NCBI GenBank assembly: GCA_023410535.1 | Contig: JAEYPR010000031.1 | Span: forward strand, 310,001 to 374,000 | DNA: 64,000 bases | Direction of reading: 5' to 3' | Source of the DNA: Bacillota bacterium | GTDB lineage: Bacteria; Bacillota; UBA4882; UBA8346 | Shown here: piece after piece, positions 25,430 to 33,124 of the stretch | How the letters are laid out: every line of letters starts with the position of its first letter | How positions within the stretch are numbered: position 1 is the stretch's first letter | Program-made: the position numbers and the translations under genes | The notes under the pieces: model-generated | Seen by the model: the letters and a program-made list of their open reading frames with translations, nothing else | What the model was told of the DNA's origin: nothing | Databases searched by the model: none

Positions 25430-27088
25430 ATGGCAAAACAAGCAAAAAAATTGAAAGTAATTCCACTGGGTGGCTTGGGCGAAATCGGTAAAAACATGAC
25501 TGTCTTCGAGTACGGTCAAGATATTATTGTGGTCGACTGCGGGATGGCCTTCCCCGAGGAAGATATGCCCGGCGTCGACCTGGTACTGCCGGACACCAGT
25601 TACCTGGTGAAAAATTTAGCCAAGGTTAAGGGAATTATTATCACTCATGGGCATGAAGACCATATCGGTGCTCTTCCTTACGTGCTGAAAGAAGTAAATG
25701 TCCCGGTCTACGGGACCCGGCTCTCGCTGGGATTGATCGAGTCAAAATTAGCCGAACACGGCATTTTGACCAGTTGCAAATTGCAGACCGTCCGGCAGGG
25801 CGAGACGATTGAATTGGGCGCTTTTAAGGTGGAGTTTATCCGCTCGACCCATAGCATCGCCGACACCGTGGCGTTGGCGATTCATACCCCGATCGGGGTG
25901 GTGGTCCATACCGCCGATTTTAAGATCGATCATACTCCGATTGGCGGGGAGACCATTGACCTGCCGCGTTTCGCGGAGTTGGGCAAGAAAGGCGTCTTGC
26001 TTTTGATGTCGGACAGCACCAACATCGAGCGCAAGGGGTATACCATGTCGGAGCGGATCGTCGGCGACTCGTTTGAAGATATCTTTGCCAACGCCAAAGG
26101 CCGGATTTTGGTTGCGACCTTCGCCTCCAACATCCATCGGATTCAACAGGTAATCAATGCGGCGGCCAAGTTCAAACGGAAAGTGGCGCTCTGCGGCCGC
26201 AGTTTGGTCAATGTCAGCAGCAAAGCGATTGAGCTTGGATACTTACAAATGCCGGAAGGTATTTCGGTCGATATTGATCATGTCAAAAATAAACGTGCCG
26301 ATCACCTGGTGATCATTACCACCGGGAGTCAGGGCGAGCCCATGTCGGCGCTGGCCCGGATGGCCATGGGTGAGCACCGGCAGATTGAGATTGTCGAAGG
26401 CGACCTGGTAGTGATCTCAGCCAGTCCGATTCCGGGAAATGAGAAGACCATTTCCGGGGTGATCAATGAGTTGTTTAAGAAAGGCGCCAATGTCATTTAC
26501 GAATCGTGGAACGAGATCCATGTTTCAGGACATGCCTGCCAGGAAGAGTTAAAGCTGATGCAGCGGTTGGTCAATCCGAAGTACTTCATGCCAGTCCATG
26601 GCGAGTACCGCCACTTGAAACAACACGCCAATCTGGCGCAGAGTTTGGGGATGCCGAAAGAAAACACCTTCATCATGGATATCGGCGAGGTGTTGGAGAT
26701 TAGCAGTCAGGGCGCTGCCAAGAACGGCCGGGTCGCCGCGGGCAAAGTACTGGTGGATGGTTTGGGTGTCGGCGATGTTGGCAATATTGTGTTACGCGAC
26801 CGTAAACATTTATCGGAAGACGGCATGATCGTGGTAATCGCGACGCTCCAAAAAGAGACGGGCAGTTTGCTTAACGAACCCGATGTGATCTCGCGAGGCT
26901 TCATCTATGTTCGTGAATCGGAAGGGTTGCTGGATGAGATCAAGCAGATCACCAAAAAATCGGTCCAGCAAAGCGAAGGGCAGAATTGGTCGACCAAAAA
27001 GAAGCTGATCAAAGACGGGTTAAGCAGCTTCCTTTATCAGAAGACCAAACGGACGCCGATGATCATTCCGATTATCATTGAAATCTAA
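25430..27088 (+). CDS. rnjA: Ribonuclease J
   Basis: Metallo-beta-lactamase/beta-CASP ribonuclease with endonuclease and 5'-3' exonuclease activity in mRNA decay and rRNA maturation. The 552-residue length is typical. It starts LKVIPLGGLGEIGKNMT, has the metal motif THGHEDHIGALPY near residue 73, HTADFKIDHTP, LMSDSTNIERKG, the beta-CASP domain, and PVHGEYRHLKQHA. Ribosome site AGGAG precedes ATG 25430. It is monocistronic, ended by a strong terminator. rnjA versus rnjB cannot be decided from one copy. Confidence 0.95.
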   Translation: MAKQAKKLKVIPLGGLGEIGKNMTVFEYGQDIIVVDCGMAFPEEDMPGVDLVLPDTSYLVKNLAKVKGIIITHGHEDHIGALPYVLKEVNVPVYGTRLSLGLIESKLAEHGILTSCKLQTVRQGETIELGAFKVEFIRSTHSIADTVALAIHTPIGVVVHTADFKIDHTPIGGETIDLPRFAELGKKGVLLLMSDSTNIERKGYTMSERIVGDSFEDIFANAKGRILVATFASNIHRIQQVINAAAKFKRKVALCGRSLVNVSSKAIELGYLQMPEGISVDIDHVKNKRADHLVIITTGSQGEPMSALARMAMGEHRQIEIVEGDLVVISASPIPGNEKTISGVINELFKKGANVIYESWNEIHVSGHACQEELKLMQRLVNPKYFMPVHGEYRHLKQHANLAQSLGMPKENTFIMDIGEVLEISSQGAAKNGRVAAGKVLVDGLGVGDVGNIVLRDRKHLSEDGMIVVIATLQKETGSLLNEPDVISRGFIYVRESEGLLDEIKQITKKSVQQSEGQNWSTKKKLIKDGLSSFLYQKTKRTPMIIPIIIEI

Positions 27089-27100
27089 AATAAACGACCA

Positions 27101-27134
27101 ACCGGAGCCGTCTATCGACAGCTCCGGTTTTTTT
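27101..27134 (+). terminator. Rho-independent terminator of the RNase J gene
   Basis: Perfect 8-bp stem ACCGGAGC (27101-27108) with GCTCCGGT (27121-27128), 12-nt loop, seven T. Confidence 0.9.
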
Positions 27135-27135
27135 A

Positions 27136-27167
27136 AGAAAAAAGGGGCTGACGATGGAGTCAGCCCC
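27136..27167 (-). terminator. Rho-independent terminator of the pectate lyase gene
   Basis: Perfect 9-bp stem GGGGCTGAC (27144-27152) with GTCAGCCCC (27159-27167). Read on the minus strand it is followed by TTTTTTCTT. Confidence 0.85.
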
Positions 27168-27190
27168 TGGTTGGTTAGAGCGGGTTCATC

Positions 27191-28888
27191 TCAAGGGTTG
27201 CCTTTGCCAATCCCGACGTAGTTCTTTAAGTTCTGTTTAATCCATACGGCGGTATGCGGCGTATAGGAATAGTATTGACCCGGGGTCCAGACCCAAGTGC
27301 CGGTTGGCGGGTTGGGGGTTGAAGTGCCGTTGTCGCCTTCGAACAAGCTGTTGACGTCAGTGACATAACCGGGGTTGCTGGAATCGTCATAGGCGGCGAA
27401 CGCGTCATGCGTATTCAGGAAGTAGTTGGCTTCTGAATAAATGTTCGCGCGGTCGCCCCGGCCGATCGCATAATTCGGGTTGTTGTCATAGTAGTTGTTA
27501 TAAACGTGGACGGCTCCGAACCGGACGCGTGGCGCCCGTTCGTAGACGTTTTGCCAGTAGTTGTGATGAACGGTCACCGTGTAATGCCAGAGACTCTTGT
27601 CGGTGTTGGACTGGGCCGATTTGGCGGCGGAGTCGCTATCGCTGGAACCGATCAAGACGGCGGTCTTTTGATAATGGAAGTAGTTATAGGAGATGGTGAC
27701 AAACCGGGCGTTCCGGGTGGGATCGACCAAGCCGTCACGGGTCTCGTGCATGGTGCAGTGATCGACCCAGACGTGATGGACGTCCTGGGCGAAGGTGACC
27801 GCATCGAGACCTTCGGAGTCTCCGGCTTCAAAGCCGCCGTTCATGATATCCAAGTTTTTGATGATGATGTTACTGCCGCGCAGGTATAAACCAAAGTTGA
27901 GGTAAGCGCCGCTGCCAGCGCCGACGATGGTTTTGTTGGATTTCACGTTAATCATGCCGGGGCCGCCGGTAAGAGTACCGTGAATGACAATGATCGCCGG
28001 GTTGTCGTCTTTATACAGGACGCTTTCTAAGGTGGCTTTGTCATAGATATGGATTACCTGTCCGCCGGCACCGCCGGTGGTGCCGTTTTGACCAAGCGCG
28101 TTAAGCGCGGCCCAACCAACCGGGCTACCGATCACTGGAATGTCCGGAATCGGTCCGGTCGGGGTGGGTATCGGCGTTGCGGTCGGCGGATTGCTGCTGG
28201 TGCTGGTCGGTGTTGGAGTTGAAGTCGGCCGGACCGTACTGGTTGCGGCCGTAGTAGCGGTGGCCGTTGCCGTCACGGTTGGGGTTGGCGTACTGCCGTT
28301 ATCGCTGACGATAATATCGTCAAACTCGGCGCTGGCATTGGTCATGGTAAAGCCAACTTTACCGGAGGATAATGACGAGTCGGTCACGGACGCTTGTAAA
28401 ACGTCGTTAACATAGAAATCTAACTTGGTGCCGGTGAGTACCAGTTTCAGTGTGTACCAGGTCCCGGTGGTAACAGTGTAAGCTTTGGAAGCCAATGTGC
28501 TGAGGGAGCCGCTGACCTTTTTTTGGATGACCGCGGTGTTGGCATTGGTTAATGCCGCCGCATAGTAGTTGCTGGTGCTGGAGTAGCGGGCCAAGATTCC
28601 GACGGGACGGTTGGAACCGTTAAACGCCAGGATCTTCACTCGGGCTTGGACCGTATAATTGGTCCAGGCGGAACCGGTGTAGGAGAAACAATTGGCGGAA
28701 GTGCTCGCTTGTTTGTACACATAACTGCCGTCCGTCACGACCGACCACGTGCCGCTGGAGGTGGACCAACCGGTGGCGTTGCCGTCTTGGAAGTCGTCAC
28801 TGAACAGTGTGGCGGCGCCGACCATCGTCAAGGCGGCGAATAATAACACCACTGCCACCCCGACCAGAGCTAAGATTTTTTTGTTCAT
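27191..28888 (-). CDS. Secreted two-domain pectate lyase (PL1 family)
   Basis: Extracellular enzyme that cleaves polygalacturonate by beta-elimination. The 565-residue protein has a signal peptide (about 1-25, cut near VGA). A beta-sandwich domain of the LamG/DUF1080 kind follows (about 27-190, starting LFSDDFQDGNATGW), probably sugar binding. A Pro/Thr/Ser linker (about 197-245) joins it to a right-handed beta-helix pectate lyase (about 250-565). The catalytic domain has VWVDHCTMHETRDGLVD (Ca2+-binding and conserved Asp), TVTVHHNYW and the catalytic Arg motif ERAPRVRFG. AGGATC/GGAGG precedes ATG 28888. The PT linker resembles secreted glycosidases of Chloroflexi and Bacillota. With the sugar-acid dehydratase/aldolase pair nearby, it fits growth on plant pectin. 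Confidence 0.92.
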   Translation of the reverse strand: MNKKILALVGVAVVLLFAALTMVGAATLFSDDFQDGNATGWSTSSGTWSVVTDGSYVYKQASTSANCFSYTGSAWTNYTVQARVKILAFNGSNRPVGILARYSSTSNYYAAALTNANTAVIQKKVSGSLSTLASKAYTVTTGTWYTLKLVLTGTKLDFYVNDVLQASVTDSSLSSGKVGFTMTNASAEFDDIIVSDNGSTPTPTVTATATATTAATSTVRPTSTPTPTSTSSNPPTATPIPTPTGPIPDIPVIGSPVGWAALNALGQNGTTGGAGGQVIHIYDKATLESVLYKDDNPAIIVIHGTLTGGPGMINVKSNKTIVGAGSGAYLNFGLYLRGSNIIIKNLDIMNGGFEAGDSEGLDAVTFAQDVHHVWVDHCTMHETRDGLVDPTRNARFVTISYNYFHYQKTAVLIGSSDSDSAAKSAQSNTDKSLWHYTVTVHHNYWQNVYERAPRVRFGAVHVYNNYYDNNPNYAIGRGDRANIYSEANYFLNTHDAFAAYDDSSNPGYVTDVNSLFEGDNGTSTPNPPTGTWVWTPGQYYSYTPHTAVWIKQNLKNYVGIGKGNP

Positions 28889-29446
28889 ACAAGATCCTCC
28901 CTTAATTTATTTTATATAGTTGAAATCAAGGCTGACCGCCATAAGCGAATCGGGGCCTGACCCCAACTTATAAACAGAGGAAAGTATGTCGTGGTGCTTG
29001 GGGCGATGATTTCTCATAATTTAAGCTAGGGCTTGTACGTAGTAAAGCAGAATAATGCTGGAATAAGATGAGCCAGGGTAATCGATCAATCAAATAAGAC
29101 GTAAGTAAAATTATGGATCGTTGACCAATTATATCCTACCATTGATCGTTAAATCATGTCAAATTATGTCAGAATGATTGAGGATGAAATTTCACGGAAA
29201 CATGGGCAATTTCGAGAGTTTTTAGTGAAATTCAGTTGATATTGAATCTGCATTTTTTGTCCTGGGGAAGGTTAACTGGAAAACAAGCGCGAACAATATA
29301 GATAAGATGAACGAAATAATGCGAACGGGCTTTCTCATCGTTAAGGCACGGTTGAGGAAGGGGAAACCGCGAAATTTATTTCAGCTTATTTGTCGGGAAA
29401 ATATCGGGCGACTAGTTAAGGAGATTCATTGCAACGGGGTGAGATG
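28889..29446. other. Gene-free stretch upstream of lpd and the pectate lyase
   Basis: 558 bp between divergent genes. It contains a short dyad GGGG-CCTGA-CCCC near 28955 and the 35-bp shared element at 29270-29304. Otherwise it is AT-rich, with no supported open frame. It must hold the promoters of both neighbours, but I could not fix clear -35/-10 pairs. Confidence 0.5.
29270..29304 (+). promoter_or_regulatory. 35-bp element shared with 25246-25280
   Basis: Same outer words GGTTAACT and AACAATATAGATA in the same 35-bp frame as the copy before the RNase J gene; the middle is only partly conserved. It lies about 140 bp upstream of lpd. Confidence 0.4.
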
Positions 29447-30811
29447 ATGGATTACGATGTAGTGGTGATCGGCGCCGGACCGGGCGGTTATGTGGCAGCG
29501 TTGCACGCCGCCAAACTTGGCAAGCGGGTCTGCTTGATCGAACGGGATGAAGTCGGCGGCGTCTGTCTGAATTGGGGCTGTATTCCGACCAAGGCGTTGG
29601 TGGCTTCGGCGAAAGTGTTTGCCAATATTCAAAAGGCGGCCGAATACGGAATCGCGGTCGGCGCGCCCACGGTCGACTGGACCAAAGTCAGGGAACGTCA
29701 GGCGGGTGTGGTCAAACGGTTGGTCACCGGAGTCATGTATCTGCTGCAACAGGCGCAAGTCGAGCTGATCCGGGGCACGGCCCAACTGAGCGGCGTTCAA
29801 ACGCTCGTTATCACTACCGCCGACGGCCAAACAAGCCAGATCAGCGCCGACCGGATTATTTTAGCCACCGGTTCGCAGCCGTTGGTGCCGGGGTTGTTTG
29901 ACTATGACGGCCGGCAGGTGATCACCAGCAACGAAGCGTTGACGATGGCGGCCTTGCCGGAGTCGTTGGCGATCGTCGGGGGCGGGGTGGTCGGTTGCGA
30001 GTTCGCCTCGATTATGGCCGGCTTCGGCGTGAAGGTGACCATCATCGAGATGTTGGAGAACCTGCTGCCCTTTGCGGATAAAGAGATCAGTTCCACCCTG
30101 CGTTTGCAGTTTAAGAAGAAAGGCATCGCCGTTCAGACCGGCGTCGCGGTGCAGTCGGTCCGCAAAACCGCGGCGGCGGTCGAGATTACCTTAGCTAACG
30201 GTCAAGTCATTGCGGCCGCGCAATTGCTGGTAGCGATCGGGCGCCGTCCCAACTCGGGCAATTTGGGTTTGGAAGCTCTGGGCGTGACCATCGCGTCTAA
30301 TGGCCGGGTGCCGGTGAACGAACACCTCCAGACCAACTTGCCCTGGTTATATGCGATTGGCGATCTGAACGACCAGCCGTTCGACCTGGCGCATACCGCG
30401 TCCTTCCAAGGGATTTGCGTCGCGCACCATCTGGCGGGGGCGGAGGGCGTATGGACCAATGAAGCCATTCCCAACTGCATCTTTACCGAGCCGGAAGTGG
30501 CGGCGGTCGGGTTGACGGCGGACGAAGCGACGGCCCAAGGGATCGCGGTCACCACCGCCAAACTGGCTTTTCTCGCCAACGGCAAAGCCCAAACCCAAGG
30601 CGAAGCGGTCGGTTTTGTGAAAGTGGTGGCCGAAAAGGGTAGCGGCAAGCTGCGCGGCGTCCACATCATCGGCCCCAACGCCAGCGACTTGATTGCCGAG
30701 GCGACCTTGGCGGTGAAACAAGGCTTGACCGCGGCGGCGATTACCCAAACCGTGCATGCCCACCCGACTTTGGCGGAGGCGTTTTTGGATGCGTGTGAGA
30801 TGGTGAAGTAA
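29447..30811 (+). CDS. lpdA: Dihydrolipoyl dehydrogenase
   Basis: FAD enzyme that reoxidises dihydrolipoamide in 2-oxoacid dehydrogenase or glycine-cleavage complexes. The 454-residue form from ATG 29447 starts MDYDVVVIGAGPGG, the usual family start. A TTG at 29429 with AAGGAG 5 bp upstream would add six residues and has the stronger ribosome site, so the start is uncertain. It has the FAD motif GAGPGG, the redox pair in GVCLNWGCIPTKAL, a second NAD site IVGGGVVGCEFAS, and the C-terminal active-site HAHPTLAEA. No lipoyl domain is fused and no E1/E2 genes are adjacent, so its partner complex is elsewhere. Confidence 0.93.
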   Translation: MDYDVVVIGAGPGGYVAALHAAKLGKRVCLIERDEVGGVCLNWGCIPTKALVASAKVFANIQKAAEYGIAVGAPTVDWTKVRERQAGVVKRLVTGVMYLLQQAQVELIRGTAQLSGVQTLVITTADGQTSQISADRIILATGSQPLVPGLFDYDGRQVITSNEALTMAALPESLAIVGGGVVGCEFASIMAGFGVKVTIIEMLENLLPFADKEISSTLRLQFKKKGIAVQTGVAVQSVRKTAAAVEITLANGQVIAAAQLLVAIGRRPNSGNLGLEALGVTIASNGRVPVNEHLQTNLPWLYAIGDLNDQPFDLAHTASFQGICVAHHLAGAEGVWTNEAIPNCIFTEPEVAAVGLTADEATAQGIAVTTAKLAFLANGKAQTQGEAVGFVKVVAEKGSGKLRGVHIIGPNASDLIAEATLAVKQGLTAAAITQTVHAHPTLAEAFLDACEMVK

Positions 30812-30881
30812 GGCGTGGCATAATAAACCGTTCTGTGAATGTTCGTAGGGCGGTTTTATAATCTGGGTTGTGCTTCGTTTT

Positions 30882-31091
30882 GACCTCACCCATGGCCCCT
30901 CTCCGACGGAGATGTACCGTAGGTTGTTCAGCGGCGAGGGGTGACGGAGCCGGAACCCAGGGCCGATGCCGTGTTGAATTATGAAAAATATAACTGTGTC
31001 GACCCGAGATTCCAATGGTTCACCCCTCGCCGCTGATCTGCTTGCCGGAGAAGCGACGTCGGAGAGGGAAGGCGCAGCGGGGGTGAGGTTC
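30882..31091. repeat. MITE-like imperfect inverted-repeat element
   Basis: Outer arms are GACCTCACCC (30882-30891) and CCCCTCTCCGAC (30896-30907). They face GTCGGAGAGGG (31058-31068) and GGGGGTGAGGTTC (31079-31091). Inner arms AGCGGCGAGGGGTGA (30930-30944) and TCACCCCTCGCCGCT (31020-31034) are a perfect 15-bp pair. No transposase frame is inside. The CCTCACCC/CCCCTCTCC words resemble dispersed non-autonomous repeats seen in many bacteria. Confidence 0.6.
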
Positions 31092-31138
31092 AAGACGTCA
31101 ACGGGGGTATCAAGTAATAATGTTACAAGGTTTTGAGC

Positions 31139-31432
31139 GGCGTACCTTCCATCCGTGGAAAACTTAAAATCCGGGTAATCAGTGTTTTAGTGTTGGCTGA
31201 AAATTACCACGGATGGCCCCCCGCGCCGCCTCTTTTCCCGGACGAAAAACGGCGGTTGGCTCCGGAAGCCTCTACCCGGTAGCCAGTCGACTTGCCAGGG
31301 ATGGCGACGGCATGCTAGAACCGGGATGATTTAAGGAAGGTTCGGAAACGTAGTTTCCGGGAGTTTTTGGGTACTTTTTGCGGTCAAAAAGTACTGCGCC
31401 GCCGCAACCGTGGGCGGAAAAGAAAGACAAAA
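31139..31432. repeat. ~295-bp direct repeat, copy 1
   Basis: Near-duplicate of 32352-32644 in the same orientation. The last ~119 bp (31314-31432) differ from copy 2 at two positions; the first part is more diverged. It contains a perfect 10-bp inverted pair CCATCCGTGG (31149-31158) / CCACGGATGG (31207-31216) and a GTACTTTTTG-CGGT-CAAAAAGTAC palindrome near 31367-31392. The similarity continues weakly into the hairpin at 31473-31510. Confidence 0.8.
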
Positions 31433-31470
31433 GAAATAGGTTTTAGACAACCGAAAATACGAATTTAAAT

Positions 31471-31510
31471 AAAAAACCATCTACCGCTTTTCTACCGCGT
31501 GGATGGTTTT
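31471..31510 (-). terminator. Terminator of the minus-strand HTH gene
   Basis: AAAACCATC (31473-31481) pairs with GATGGTTTT (31502-31510), with further pairs inside. On the minus strand it is followed by TTTTTTATTT. Confidence 0.7.
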
Positions 31511-31552
31511 CAGTTCCCGCTTCTTTCCCAACCAAAACCAACTACCTCATTC

Positions 31553-31729
31553 CTACTCCAACGACTTCAAAAAATTCCGAATATCCTCTTCCCGGAACCG
31601 CACCGCGCCTTTTCTACCTTCCGATAGCTTCAACGCTTTCAATTTACCATCGGCTACCCAGCGGTTAATGGTGCTTTCCGAGACCTTTAATTTTTTGGCG
31701 ACTTCTTTAACGGTATATAATTCTTCCAT
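31553..31729 (-). CDS. Excisionase/MerR-like helix-turn-helix DNA-binding protein (58 aa)
   Basis: A very short gene, encoding 58 residues from ATG 31729 to TAG 31553. The product begins MEELYTVKEVAKKLKVSEST, then INRWVADGKLKALKL, and ends with a basic RFREEDIRNFLKSLE. This is the winged helix-turn-helix domain of the excisionase (DNA-binding, HTH_17) type, complete in itself. GGAGGAG sits 4 bp before the start. It is divergent from the SymE-like gene, with a 187-bp AT-rich spacer between them, and could regulate that gene or act in DNA recombination. It lies inside the segment bounded by direct repeats. Confidence 0.88.
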   Translation of the reverse strand: MEELYTVKEVAKKLKVSESTINRWVADGKLKALKLSEGRKGAVRFREEDIRNFLKSLE

Positions 31730-31796
31730 ATCTCCTCCATTATTAGTTATAGTCTATCATAGGTTTTTATTGACGACAATAATTCACCTTTATCGC

Positions 31797-31825
31797 TTGA
31801 CGCGGTTGATAAATTATAATAAAAT
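31797..31825 (+). promoter_or_regulatory. Promoter candidate of the SymE-like gene
   Basis: TTGACG at 31797, 17-bp spacer, TAAAAT, in a very AT-rich spacer. It lies about 90 bp upstream of ATG 31917. Confidence 0.5.
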
Positions 31826-31916
31826 ATAGCAAATAAAAATAAATAAAAGCTAACAAATATTTTAACAACGCTACAATATCTTCCAAGGCAAGAAACGATC
31901 GAGGAGTGACCGTAAA

Positions 31917-32345
31917 ATGAAAGACCATAGCGGTACCGTGGGTTTCTACCATAAAAATAACCGCAAACTCCCCCTCATCCGCCTGTCCGGCCAATGGTTG
32001 ACGCAAAACGGGTTTCAGATCGGCCGCCCCATCCGGGTTCGGGTCCGGCCGGGCAGCATCAATCTGGAGCTACAACTACCCCAAGACGAACCGCCTCAGC
32101 CCATCGAAGGTTTCCTCGTCATGCACCATCAAGGCCATTACGCCATCTGCAGCCGGGGATTGTTTCACCAATTGCGCCGGGACGACCGAGTGGCGGTGGA
32201 GATGCAAAAGGACACTTGGGTGGAGCTAAAAGTGATGCGGGATATGGAAGGATATTATTTGCAGAACAATGAGATCGCGTTTTATCCAAAGATGGTTTAT
32301 GGGCGGTTGATTGAACGGGACGGGAATGTGGAGCTTTTGAAGTGA
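31917..32345 (+). CDS. SymE-like (SymE/AbrB-fold) protein
   Basis: 142 residues. Residues about 16-52, with KLPLIRLSGQWL then TQNGFQIGRPIRVRVRPG, match the SymE toxin domain pattern (L-L-G-WL---GF--G---V-V--G), a relative of the AbrB swapped-hairpin fold. The remaining ~90 residues, with GFLVMHHQGHYAICSRGLF and a Lys/Arg-rich later part, are not recognised. In E. coli SymE is an SOS-induced RNA-binding toxin with an antisense RNA; whether this protein is a toxin is unknown. GAGGAGTGA precedes ATG 31917. It is divergent from the small HTH gene and enclosed by two direct repeats. Confidence 0.65.
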   Translation: MKDHSGTVGFYHKNNRKLPLIRLSGQWLTQNGFQIGRPIRVRVRPGSINLELQLPQDEPPQPIEGFLVMHHQGHYAICSRGLFHQLRRDDRVAVEMQKDTWVELKVMRDMEGYYLQNNEIAFYPKMVYGRLIERDGNVELLK

Positions 32346-32351
32346 CGGTTA

Positions 32352-32644
32352 GCGCCTTCCGCCCGTGGAAGGTTAAGTATATCCGGGGAATCAGTGTTGG
32401 AGTTTGGCTGAAAATTATCACGGATGGCCCTAACACGCCGCCTCTTTTCCCGGACGAAAAACGGCGGTCGGCCTCGAAAGCCGCCACCCGGTAGCCAGTC
32501 GGCTTGCTAGGGATGGCGGCGGCAGGCTAGAACCGGGATGATTTAAGGAAGGTTCGGAAACGTAGTTTCCGGGAGTTTTTGAGTACTTTTTTCGGTCAAA
32601 AAGTACTGCGCCGCCGCAACCGTGGGCGGAAAAGAAAGACAAAA
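32352..32644. repeat. ~295-bp direct repeat, copy 2
   Basis: Same orientation as copy 1 at 31139-31432. The last 119 bp (32526-32644) are almost identical to it. The inverted pair near its left end is degenerate here. The two copies bracket the HTH and SymE-like genes. Confidence 0.8.
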
Positions 32645-32662
32645 CAGGTGAATTTAAAGATT

Positions 32663-32699
32663 AAATCATCCACCGCTGCTAACGTGTGGATGGTTTTTT
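32663..32699 (+). terminator. Hairpin terminator at the end of repeat copy 2
   Basis: CATCCAC (32667-32673) pairs with GTGGATG (32686-32692); six T follow. It corresponds to the hairpin after copy 1. Confidence 0.7.
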
Positions 32700-32719
32700 A
32701 TTTTCCGGCAAGCCTGATA

Positions 32720-32875
32720 TGTGAATAAGTAAGCTTGCCGAGTCGTTCCGCAAGGTGGATTTGTGAATAAGTAAGCTTGCCGAGTCGTTCCGCAAGGTGG
32801 ATTTGTGGATAAGTAAGCTTGCTGAGTCGTTCCGCAAGCTGGATATGTGGATAAGTAAGCTATTTCTGTGGATAA
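32720..32875. repeat. Tandem 42-bp repeats with five phased DnaA boxes (array A)
   Basis: DnaA-box 9-mers in the TGTGNATAA orientation lie at 32720-32728, 32762-32770, 32804-32812, 32846-32854 and 32867-32875. Spacings are 42, 42, 42 and 21 bp. The first two are TGTGAATAA and the last three are TGTGGATAA; both fit the consensus TTATNCACA on the minus strand. Between boxes each unit carries AGCTTGC and GCAAG(C/G)T arms that can form a hairpin. The same unit occurs in opposite orientation at 57098-57307. Confidence 0.85.
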
Positions 32876-33124
32876 ACGCTGATGTTGGATGGGGAAGACG
32901 AATTGGTTTTTTTATTTCCTAAAACTCCGTTTCACCCGGTTTTCCCTATGAAGATTCCTCAAAAAAATTCCGATAGGATAATAAATGCCCTTTCTCCTAC
33001 AACGGGATTGCCGACATAAACGCAATGCCGTCCAAGAAGTAGGCAAAGCAAGTAACGAAAGAAGGCGGGAATTCATCGCAATCCTTTTATAAAAAACACT
33101 ACATCATCAAGGAGGAACTTACAA

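Larger units (their letters stand above)
30812..31552. other. Repeat-rich gene-free stretch
   Basis: 740 bp without a supported gene. It holds an inverted-repeat element (30882-31091), direct repeat copy 1 (31139-31432), and the terminator of the minus-strand HTH gene (31471-31510). AAACCG/CGGTTT near 30827-30856 may be a weak lpd terminator. Confidence 0.6.
32346..33124. other. Gene-free stretch with repeat copy, terminator and DnaA-box array
   Basis: 779 bp. It holds direct repeat copy 2 (32352-32644), a plus-strand terminator (32663-32699), a DnaA-box array (32720-32875), and a ~250-bp leader of the chemoreceptor gene. I found no clear promoter in that leader. Minus-strand frames through it are translations of the repeat and are not supported. 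Confidence 0.6.

Noticed and set aside
31503..31829. Plus-strand frame of 108 codons
   Set aside because: It is the antisense of the clearly recognisable 58-aa HTH gene on the minus strand.
32430..32642. Minus-strand frames through the direct repeat (32119-32487, 32430-32642)
   Set aside because: They translate the non-coding repeat, overlap a dyad-rich region and have no ribosome site.
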